DNA of 5,632 nt. Source: an uncultured Eubacterium sp. (GTDB lineage: Bacteria > Bacillota > Clostridia > Oscillospirales > Acutalibacteraceae). The position numbers and the translations under genes were made by a program. Positions 1-4,130 of this stretch are shown here, one piece after another. Numbering within the stretch: the first letter of the stretch is position 1; each line of letters starts with the position of its first letter. The stretch spans positions 1 to 5,632 of the forward strand of contig CAJTMQ010000086.1 of the NCBI GenBank assembly GCA_910577215.1, written 5' to 3'. Under the pieces are notes generated by a model that ran no database searches, had not been told where the DNA came from, and was given only the letters and a program-made list of their open reading frames with translations.

Positions 1-55
1 GAGCATCTGCCTTACAAGCATGGGGTCACAGGTTCGAGCCCTGTTGTTCCCACCA
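1..55 (+). tRNA. tRNA-Val(UAC), 3' part only, cut by the window edge
   Basis: The 3' two-thirds of a tRNA gene is visible. GAGC at 1-4 is the 3' side of the D stem. The anticodon loop CTTACAA (11-17) carries anticodon TAC at 13-15, which reads valine GUA codons. The T arm is ACAGG (28-32), loop TTCGAGC (33-39), CCTGT (40-44). The 3' acceptor strand TGTTCCC is at 45-51, followed by discriminator A52 and an encoded CCA at 53-55. The anticodon stem (6-10 with 18-22) has a C7/T21 mismatch and a T6/G22 wobble, so it is weak. The 5' acceptor strand and D loop lie outside the window. Confidence 0.93.
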
Positions 56-57
56 TA

Positions 58-92
58 AATAAGATTACACTTTCGTGTAGTCTTATTTTTTT
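58..92 (+). terminator. Intrinsic terminator of the tRNA transcript
   Basis: A 13-bp stem (58-70 with 75-87, containing one T-G wobble) closes on the tetraloop TTTC at 71-74. It runs directly into a T tract at 86-92. It begins three bases after the tRNA CCA end, so this tRNA is the last gene of its transcript and the GH2 gene downstream needs its own promoter. Confidence 0.9.
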
Positions 93-148
93 ATTTTATT
101 TCAAAATAAGAACCTGCGTGGATATAGATTTTATGTTCAATCAAACAG

Positions 149-177
149 TAGAAATAATTCTTTATATGTAATACAAT
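149..177 (+). promoter_or_regulatory. Possible sigma-A promoter for the GH2 gene
   Basis: TAGAAA (149-154, 4 of 6 to TTGACA), a 17-base spacer and TACAAT (172-177, 5 of 6 to TATAAT) lie in the AT-rich gap between the tRNA terminator and the GH2 ribosome binding site. Transcription would start near 184, giving a leader of about 27 bases. In sequence this AT-rich, similar hexamers arise easily by chance. I see no clear operator or cre-like site. Confidence 0.35.
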
Positions 178-197
178 TAATTTATTCTATCTGCATC

Positions 198-202
198 GGA
201 GG
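198..202 (+). promoter_or_regulatory. Ribosome binding site that fixes the TTG start of the GH2 gene
   Basis: GGAGG at 198-202 lies eight bases before TTG at 211. The first in-frame ATG, at 247, has no comparable site and would remove the first strand of the sugar-binding domain. The TTG is therefore the supported start. Confidence 0.85.
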
Positions 203-210
203 TTACAACT

Positions 211-2283
211 TTGATTAATACTGAATGGAAATTTTACAAAGGCAGAATGGATAATGCCTTTGCAAAGGCATTTGATGACGCTTCCTGGGCAACCGTAAAC
301 ATTCCGCACACCTGGAACAATATAGACGGGCAGAATGGCACGGTTGGCGGAAAAGATATTAATGATACTGACTATTTCCGTGGTGACGGCTGGTACAGAA
401 AAAAGATTTTTTTAGATACCGATGAATGTGACAAAATAATATACCTGCGTTTTCAGGGCGCTAATATGCAGACGGAAATATTTGTAAATGGTATATTTGT
501 TGGAAATCACAAGGGTGGATATACAGCATTTTCTTTTAATATTACACCTCAGCTAAAATTCGGCAGTGAAAATTTAATTGCAATAAAAATAAATAATGAG
601 CGCACGGATGAAATTGCACCGATAACTGCTGATTTCACTTTTTATGGCGGCATATACAGAGAACTTGAACTGATAAAAAAAGAAAAATTACATTTCAGCT
701 TTGGTGAACACGCAACACGCGGGATAAAAATAAGTACACCTGTTGTTAACGAGGAAAAAGCAATATGTGAAATCAGTGCAGTAGTGGAAAATAATACAAA
801 TGCTGATAAAGACTTAAATATACTTGCAAAAATCGGAGCCGATAACATACCTGCTGAAAACCCTTATATCAACAAAACAGATTTTGATAACAGCATTTCA
901 AAAAGAGCCGAATTTTCAGCTGAGCTTTGCAGCAAAATCACAGTGGCCGCCAATACACATAAGGCGGTTCAGTTTACATTTGAAATAGATAATCCTCACC
1001 TGTGGAACGGAAGAAAGGATCCGTATTTATATGGTGTTTCACTTGAAATTGAGCAGGACGGAAGGATAATAGATACTGTAGTCGATTCTGTCGGACTCAG
1101 ATATTTTAATATTGATAAAAATGAAGGTTTCTTCTTAAACGGAAAAAGTTATCCCCTTCGCGGCGTAAGCCGCCATCAGGATCGTGAAAAACTCGGCAAC
1201 GCCATTACAAATAATGAGCATAACGAAGATTTTGCCATTATATATGATATGGGTGTTAATGCATTAAGGCTTGCTCACTACCCGCAAGCTGAATATTTTT
1301 ACCGACTGTGTGATTACTACGGAATTGTTGTTTGGGCGGAAATTCCCGTTGTTGATTTAATAGGAGGCAGCGGTACATTCAATAACCCCGATAACTTAAG
1401 AAAAGAATTTTTCAACACCACCAAACAGCAGCTTCGTGAAATGATTAATCAGAATTACAACCATCCGTCAATAATCTGCTGGGGTATTCAGAATGAAATT
1501 CAGAATAAATTTGACGATGTAATGCGTCCGTTTACAGAAGAACTGCACAGTATTTCAAAATCCGAAGATAAATACAGATACACCACTATGGCAACCAATC
1601 ACCGAGGTGCATTCAATTGGAAAAGTGACCTTATGGCATGGAATGTATATCCGGGTTGGTATGGTATGAGCAGAAAACAGCTTGGTTATTTTATGGACCG
1701 CAACCGCTGCAACCGACCGACAGGTATTTCCGAATACGGTGCAGGCGGTAATTATTTACAGCACGAAATCAAACCCAAAAAGCCGAAACACAACGGCCAA
1801 TGGCACCCTGAGGAATATCAGACAATAAGCCACGAGGCTTTTTTGAAATCCATAAATGAAAGAAGCTATTTATGGTGTACCTTTGTCTGGAATATGTTTG
1901 ATTTCGGTTCAGACGGCAGAAATGAAGGCAACCGCCCCGGTATGAATGATAAGGGTCTTGTAAGCTTTGACCGAAAGGTGAAAAAGGACAGTTATTTTCT
2001 TTACCAGAGCAATTGGTCCGAAAACCCTATGGTACATATTACAGGCAAGCGCTTAACAGAACGACGCAAACGAACAGAAATTAAAATTTATTCAAACTGT
2101 GAGGCTGTAACGCTTTATGTAAATGATGTAAAAATAAAAACAATTGAAGCCTCTTGTAACAGGCAGAAAGGAATTTTTATTTTTAAATCCGTAAAACTGA
2201 TCCGTACGAAAAATGCTATAAAAGCCATCGCCAAATACGATAGCAAGGAATATTGTGATTCAACAGAATTTCTTTGCAAATAA
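211..2283 (+). CDS. Glycoside hydrolase family 2 protein, probable cytoplasmic beta-galactosidase
   Basis: This 690-residue retaining glycosidase has the full GH2 layout. The N-terminal jelly-roll sugar-binding domain spans about residues 1-155 (IPHTWN, then GDGWYRK). An Ig-like domain spans about 160-300 and the TIM barrel about 300-590. The C-terminal beta domain, about 600-690 with SNCEAVTLYVN, resembles DUF4982. In the barrel I see RGVSRHQD (317-324), RLAHYP (353-358), the acid/base E429 in GIQNE, the probable nucleophile E508 in GISEYGAGGN, and the aromatic W560 in FVWNMFDF. The SEYGAGG and NDKGLVSFDR forms favour beta-galactosidase. The NxK motif typical of beta-glucuronidases was not recognised, but the exact sugar cannot be settled by reading. 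There is no signal peptide or membrane segment, so the enzyme should act on imported oligosaccharides, yet no transporter or regulator is adjacent. The start is TTG with GGAGG eight bases upstream. The gene looks intact, although an IS200 element begins a few bases after its stop. Confidence 0.93.
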   Translation: MINTEWKFYKGRMDNAFAKAFDDASWATVNIPHTWNNIDGQNGTVGGKDINDTDYFRGDGWYRKKIFLDTDECDKIIYLRFQGANMQTEIFVNGIFVGNHKGGYTAFSFNITPQLKFGSENLIAIKINNERTDEIAPITADFTFYGGIYRELELIKKEKLHFSFGEHATRGIKISTPVVNEEKAICEISAVVENNTNADKDLNILAKIGADNIPAENPYINKTDFDNSISKRAEFSAELCSKITVAANTHKAVQFTFEIDNPHLWNGRKDPYLYGVSLEIEQDGRIIDTVVDSVGLRYFNIDKNEGFFLNGKSYPLRGVSRHQDREKLGNAITNNEHNEDFAIIYDMGVNALRLAHYPQAEYFYRLCDYYGIVVWAEIPVVDLIGGSGTFNNPDNLRKEFFNTTKQQLREMINQNYNHPSIICWGIQNEIQNKFDDVMRPFTEELHSISKSEDKYRYTTMATNHRGAFNWKSDLMAWNVYPGWYGMSRKQLGYFMDRNRCNRPTGISEYGAGGNYLQHEIKPKKPKHNGQWHPEEYQTISHEAFLKSINERSYLWCTFVWNMFDFGSDGRNEGNRPGMNDKGLVSFDRKVKKDSYFLYQSNWSENPMVHITGKRLTERRKRTEIKIYSNCEAVTLYVNDVKIKTIEASCNRQKGIFIFKSVKLIRTKNAIKAIAKYDSKEYCDSTEFLCK

Positions 2284-2289
2284 AATCAT

Positions 2290-2312
2290 AACCACCAGTT
2301 GAACTGGTGGTT
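2290..2312 (-). repeat. Right-end subterminal hairpin of the IS200 element
   Basis: This is a perfect inverted repeat: an 11-base arm at 2290-2300, one central base, and its complement at 2302-2312. As a hairpin it has the 8-bp stem CCACCAGT/ACTGGTGG with a three-base loop, plus outer A-T pairs. In this family such hairpins are the binding sites of the TnpA dimer that cuts single-stranded ends. It matches the left-end hairpin in size and loop, and differs by paired substitutions. It begins seven bases after the GH2 stop codon. Confidence 0.8.
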
Positions 2313-2318
2313 TGCACA

Positions 2319-2363
2319 GGCCCTATAAGGGCCGCCGGCTGGCTTGCCGACTGAAAGTCGGCA
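2319..2363. repeat. Two further hairpins in the right end of the IS200 element
   Basis: GGCCCT (2319-2324) pairs with AGGGCC (2328-2333) across loop ATA. TGCCGACT (2345-2352) pairs with AGTCGGCA (2356-2363) across loop GAA. Between them lies the GC-rich GCCGGCTGGC. With the end hairpin at 2290-2312 and the terminator hairpin at 2395-2414, they make four stem-loops in about 125 noncoding bases. Neither is followed by a T tract. They may be a structured RNA or a DNA-folding part of the right end, and their function is unknown. Confidence 0.6.
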
Positions 2364-2394
2364 CTGAAGTTTGACATCGCATTACTATTTCAAG

Positions 2395-2424
2395 CAGCCG
2401 CTCTCGTGCGGCTGTTTATTTTTT
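2395..2424 (+). terminator. Plus-strand intrinsic terminator just behind tnpA
   Basis: CAGCCGC (2395-2401) pairs with GCGGCTG (2408-2414), followed by TTTATTTTTT (2415-2424). The T tract exists only on the plus strand, so it stops transcripts entering from the GH2 gene before they run antisense through tnpA, whose stop codon begins three bases further on. It lies inside the element and probably serves as the present terminator of the GH2 transcript. Confidence 0.8.
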
Positions 2425-2426
2425 GC

Positions 2427-2909
2427 TTACTTATTCTTGTTACCCGTAAACGGGTCTACATACTCTTTGAGTGATATTTGGTCATTCGCAAAATCTTCTT
2501 CTATCTGATTTTGTATGTACTTTTCTATCACTTTCTTATTTCGACCGACTGTATCAACATAGTATCCTCTACACCAAAAATGTCGATTACCATACTTATA
2601 TTTTAAGTTTGCATGTCGGTCGAAAATCATCAATGTACTTTTTCCCTTGAGATATCCCATGAATTGTGCTACACTTAGGTATGGTGGTATTGACACTAGA
2701 AGGTGTATGTGGTCCTTGCACGCTTCTGCTTCAATTATTTCTACGCTTTTCTGTTCGCACAATTTTCGGATTATTTCTCCGACATCTTTCTTTATTCTCC
2801 CATATATCTCTTTTCTGCGATACTTTGGTGCGAATACTATGTGATACTGACATCTGTATGTTGAGTGGGAAAGTGTTTTTATTTCGTTATTTCCATTCTT
2901 TTTTATCAT
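2427..2909 (-). CDS. tnpA: IS200-type Y1 HUH transposase TnpA
   Basis: This 160-residue single-domain transposase cuts and rejoins single-stranded DNA at the ends of its own element. The family signatures are present. Near the N terminus are YHIVFAPKYRR (22-32) and IYG (35-37). The metal-binding HUH motif is H67-I-H69 in DHIHLLVSIPP. K88-G89-K90-S91 follows, then RHFWCRGYYVDTVG (109-122). The catalytic tyrosine is most likely Y131 in helix EKYIQNQ. The length is normal for the family, with no frameshift or stop. I chose the ATG at 2909 because AGGAGG lies nine bases upstream (2919-2924). The open frame reaches back to 3026, but that part crosses the promoter and encodes nothing family-like. 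It is the only gene of the element, and its leader suggests translational control against read-through. Confidence 0.95.
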   Translation of the reverse strand: MIKKNGNNEIKTLSHSTYRCQYHIVFAPKYRRKEIYGRIKKDVGEIIRKLCEQKSVEIIEAEACKDHIHLLVSIPPYLSVAQFMGYLKGKSTLMIFDRHANLKYKYGNRHFWCRGYYVDTVGRNKKVIEKYIQNQIEEDFANDQISLKEYVDPFTGNKNK

Positions 2910-2915
2910 TGTTTT

Positions 2916-2974
2916 TAACCTCCTGTATTTTAGTAACGCGGCTGTCAAACCGTTTCTATTATACTTGGAGGTTA
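2916..2974 (-). promoter_or_regulatory. Long imperfect inverted repeat masking the tnpA ribosome binding site
   Basis: On the minus strand TAACCTCC (2974-2967) is the exact complement of GGAGGTTA (2923-2916), which contains the tnpA Shine-Dalgarno sequence. The pairing continues inward as GTAT/ATAC, TAG/CTA and AACG/CGTT, separated by small, nearly symmetric internal loops, to a 12-base loop. That gives 19 paired positions over 59 bases. The outer arm lies in the promoter spacer, upstream of the expected transcript start near 2951. Only RNA entering from outside would therefore contain the whole hairpin. RNA from the tnpA promoter would keep the ribosome binding site free. The function is inferred from known insulation in IS10, IS50 and IS200. 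Confidence 0.65.
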
Positions 2975-2986
2975 TTTTTTCGCCAA
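2958..2986 (-). promoter_or_regulatory. Promoter of tnpA
   Basis: On the minus strand TTGGCG (2986-2981, 4 of 6) and a perfect TATAAT (2963-2958) are separated by exactly 17 bases. Transcription would start near 2951, about 40 bases before the ATG at 2909 and upstream of AGGAGG at 2924-2919. The promoter lies inside the element and accounts for tnpA expression without an outside promoter. Confidence 0.7.
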
Positions 2987-3041
2987 TACATTCGCCTTGC
3001 ATCAAGCTCGGCGGTTTTATTTTCACTAAAGCTTTTTATTT

Positions 3042-3060
3042 CCCCCGGTAGAACCGGGGG
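3042..3060 (-). repeat. Left-end subterminal hairpin of the IS200 element
   Basis: CCCCCGGT (3042-3049) pairs perfectly with ACCGGGGG (3053-3060) across the three-base loop AGA. It has the same 8-bp stem and three-base loop as the right-end hairpin and matches it at 14 of 19 positions, so it is the left TnpA-binding hairpin. TTTTGTCTTT follows on the plus strand (3061-3070), so it could also act as a weak terminator for plus-strand transcripts. Confidence 0.8.
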
Positions 3061-3084
3061 TTTTGTCTTTGCTGAAGAGACAAG

Positions 3085-3119
3085 AAAAAGGAATAACTCC
3101 CCATAAGAGTTATTCCTTT
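3085..3119 (-). terminator. Terminator of mazF, possibly bidirectional
   Basis: GGAATAACTC (3090-3099) pairs with GAGTTATTCC (3107-3116), extended by three A-T pairs to 3087-3119, with a seven-base loop. On the minus strand TTTTT follows (complement of 3085-3089). It stands immediately after the mazF stop codon (3123-3121). On the plus strand it is followed by only a short T-rich stretch. It may once have ended the convergent GH2 transcript as well, before the IS inserted. Confidence 0.85.
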
Positions 3120-3120
3120 A

Positions 3121-3462
3121 TTAAAGTCCAAAAGAAACGGACAATGCTTCGTTTACTTTTCCCATATCTCCGCCGTCCAATGCTCCCATTTTTTCACGCA
3201 GGCGGCGTTTATCTATTGTCCGCACCTGCTCCAAAAGCACAATGCTGTCCTTTGAAAGTCCGCAGTTGCGTGCATCAACCTCTATGTGAGTGGGTAAATT
3301 CGTTTTATCTCTCTGGCTTGTTATTGCTGCGGCAATAACCGTTGGCGAAAAACGGTTTCCCACATCATTCTGAACTATAAGCACAGGTCTTACTCCGCCC
3401 TGCTCAGAACCCACAACAGGGCTTAAATCAGCGTAATATATATCTCCGCGTTTAACTGTCAT
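3121..3462 (-). CDS. mazF: MazF/NdoA-type mRNA interferase (PemK family toxin)
   Basis: This 113-residue ribosome-independent endoribonuclease cuts mRNA at short specific sequences and causes growth arrest when free of its antitoxin. It resembles Bacillus subtilis MazF (EndoA/NdoA, 116 residues) almost throughout: VKRGDIYYADLSPVVGSEQG (3-22), GGVRPVLIVQND (22-33), GNRFSPT (35-41), AAITSQ (45-50), LPTHIEV and LLEQVRTIDKRRL. The catalytic R25 and T48 of the B. subtilis enzyme are kept at the same numbers. The start is ATG at 3462 with AAGGGTG seven bases upstream (3476-3470). No antitoxin gene adjoins it. The upstream gap is only 150 bases to the divergent cotJA start, and a terminator follows directly. 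The cleavage sequence of this protein is not known from the window, though the close match suggests one like the B. subtilis UACAU. Confidence 0.95.
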   Translation of the reverse strand: MTVKRGDIYYADLSPVVGSEQGGVRPVLIVQNDVGNRFSPTVIAAAITSQRDKTNLPTHIEVDARNCGLSKDSIVLLEQVRTIDKRRLREKMGALDGGDMGKVNEALSVSFGL

Positions 3463-3498
3463 TAAAAATCACCCTTGTTTTTTCTTTCATATATATTT

Positions 3499-3514
3499 TT
3501 ACCTTCTGAGGTAA
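3499..3514. promoter_or_regulatory. Palindrome in the mazF leader, possible operator
   Basis: TTACCT (3499-3504) and AGGTAA (3509-3514) form a perfect 6-base inverted repeat around TCTG. It lies between the TATAAT box of mazF (3534-3539) and its ribosome binding site, where a repressor could bind or a small leader hairpin could form. MazE-MazF complexes are known to bind palindromes at their own promoters. A role here is inference, and the repeat is short. Confidence 0.3.
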
Positions 3515-3533
3515 TTTTTAAACATCCTAAACC

Positions 3534-3562
3534 ATTATATGTATAAAAAAATTTTTCTCTTA
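3534..3562 (-). promoter_or_regulatory. Possible promoter of mazF
   Basis: On the minus strand there is a perfect TATAAT at 3539-3534, about 72 bases before the mazF ATG. No good -35 hexamer lies 16-18 bases upstream (best matches 3 of 6). It would be weak or activator-dependent if used. It lies back to back with the cotJA promoter region. Confidence 0.35.
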
Positions 3563-3563
3563 T

Positions 3564-3592
3564 CTGTCATTTTTCGCAAAGCAACATATTAT
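3564..3592 (+). promoter_or_regulatory. Possible promoter of cotJA-cotJB
   Basis: CTGTCA (3564-3569), 17 bases and TATTAT (3587-3592) resemble a sigma-A promoter. The same -10 region reads CATATTAT (3585-3592), which fits the CATANNNT pattern of the mother-cell sigma factors SigE and SigK; the B. subtilis cotJ operon is SigE-dependent. A matching SigE or SigK -35 at the right spacing is not clear. Transcription would start near 3599, leaving a very short leader. An alternative is TAAACA (3519-3524), 17 bases, TATAAA (3542-3547). Confidence 0.35.
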
Positions 3593-3612
3593 GGTATGAA
3601 AGGAGAATTATA

Positions 3613-3825
3613 ATGGAAAAATACGTAGATATGTTTAACCCTGCTTTTTTAAGAAATAAAAGCACCGTTCTGCCTCCCCTTCCTGCCGATGCTTCTGTAA
3701 CAATGGCTTATGTTCCGTTTCAGCAGCAGCCAGTAATATATGATGAAGAAAAAACAGCACTTTGTGAGGGAACGCTTTTCCCTGAGCTTAACAAACCATT
3801 TACAGGAAAAGGAGTACTCTTATGA
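3613..3825 (+). CDS. cotJA: Spore coat associated protein CotJA
   Basis: This 70-residue protein of the CotJA family is a small component of the inner spore coat, made in the mother cell. Family features are MAYVPFQ (31-37), an acidic YDEEKTAL stretch, and GTLFPELNKPF near the end; several prolines and no membrane segment fit a structural coat peptide. The start is ATG at 3613 with AAAGGAG seven bases upstream (3599-3605). Its stop overlaps the cotJB start as ATGA, so the two are translationally coupled. In B. subtilis CotJA and CotJC interact and CotJA is needed for CotJC assembly. Here cotJC does not follow, so the partner must be encoded elsewhere or be absent. Confidence 0.9.
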   Translation: MEKYVDMFNPAFLRNKSTVLPPLPADASVTMAYVPFQQQPVIYDEEKTALCEGTLFPELNKPFTGKGVLL

Positions 3826-4070
3826 ACAGAGATAAAATGTTATTAAAGGTTTCCGCTGCACAGTTTGCAATGTGGGAAATGAGAATGTATATGGATACTC
3901 ACCTTGACAATGCCGATGCCAGAAAGCTTTATGAAAAATACCACCGCCAGTTTGAAACACTCAAGGCAGAATTTGAAGAAAAATTCGGTCCTATAACTCT
4001 TGGTGAAAATAACAGTGATGAATGGCTGAAGGACCCATGGCCGTGGGATGCCGAATGTGATAATTGCTGA
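3822..4070 (+). CDS. cotJB: Spore coat protein CotJB
   Basis: This 82-residue protein of the CotJB family is a small inner spore coat component. Family features are a hydrophobic/aromatic helix QFAMWEMRMYMDTHLDN (14-30), a middle alpha-helical part ending FEEKFGPIT, and the tryptophan-rich tail WLKDPWPWD. The last residues (ECDNC) include two cysteines. The start is ATG at 3822, overlapping the cotJA stop by four bases, with AAAAGGAG seven bases upstream (3807-3814). The gene is followed at once by a terminator, so the operon ends here, unlike the cotJABC operon of B. subtilis, where the manganese-catalase-like cotJC comes next. The protein's biochemical role is not known. Confidence 0.93.
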   Translation: MNRDKMLLKVSAAQFAMWEMRMYMDTHLDNADARKLYEKYHRQFETLKAEFEEKFGPITLGENNSDEWLKDPWPWDAECDNC

Positions 4071-4075
4071 TAAAT

Positions 4076-4109
4076 AAAAAAAGCGCCCTCATCAGAGGGT
4101 GCCTATATT
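4076..4109. terminator. Bidirectional terminator between cotJB and the GtrA gene
   Basis: GCGCCCTC (4083-4090) pairs with GAGGGTGC (4095-4102), with one G-T wobble, across loop ATCA. On the minus strand seven Ts follow (complement of 4076-4082), a strong terminator for the GT2/GtrA operon. On the plus strand CTATATTTTTATT follows, enough to end the cotJAB transcript. The two operons converge on it. Confidence 0.9.
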
Positions 4110-4130
4110 TTTATTGGTTATCAAGATTTT

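Larger units (their letters stand above)
2285..3064 (-). mobile_element. IS200-type insertion sequence (IS200/IS605 family, tnpA only)
   Basis: The element has one gene, the Y1 transposase tnpA on the minus strand, between two subterminal hairpins: right end 2290-2312 and left end 3042-3060, named in the tnpA direction. The total of about 780 bases fits IS200-type elements. Members of this family move as single-stranded circles, make no target duplication and lack terminal inverted repeats, so the exact ends cannot be read from duplications. I placed them a few bases outside the hairpins, with an uncertainty of perhaps 15 bases each. No tnpB is present. All the usual parts (promoter, leader structure, intact gene, both hairpins) are there, so it may be active. 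Confidence 0.85.

Noticed and set aside
1..92. The tRNA 3' end as an attachment site of an integrated island
   Set aside because: No integrase gene and no repeat of the tRNA end were seen in the window.
642..848. Minus-strand open frame inside the GH2 gene
   Set aside because: It is antisense to conserved GH2 coding sequence, with no ribosome binding site or family signature.
2371..2399. TTGACA at 2371-2376 as a plus-strand promoter into tnpA
   Set aside because: There is no -10 box at a suitable distance, and the terminator hairpin follows.
2290..2424. Hairpin cluster as a CRISPR array
   Set aside because: The stem-loops are different sequences without a regular repeat-spacer pattern, and no cas gene is near.
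2690..2718. Perfect TTGACA inside tnpA as a promoter for an antisense RNA like that of Salmonella IS200
   Set aside because: No -10 hexamer lies 16-18 bases downstream, so a promoter cannot be supported.
2910..3026. N-terminal extension of tnpA by 39 residues
   Set aside because: The extension crosses the TATAAT promoter and leader, has no family similarity that I can see, and the ATG at 2909 has AGGAGG at the right distance.
2647..3106. Plus-strand open frames over tnpA and its leader
   Set aside because: They lie antisense to an intact transposase, have no good ribosome binding site, and have compositions expected of a shadow frame.
3063..3338. Plus-strand open frame over mazF
   Set aside because: It crosses the mazF terminator and lies antisense to a well-supported gene. 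The protein shows no recognisable features.
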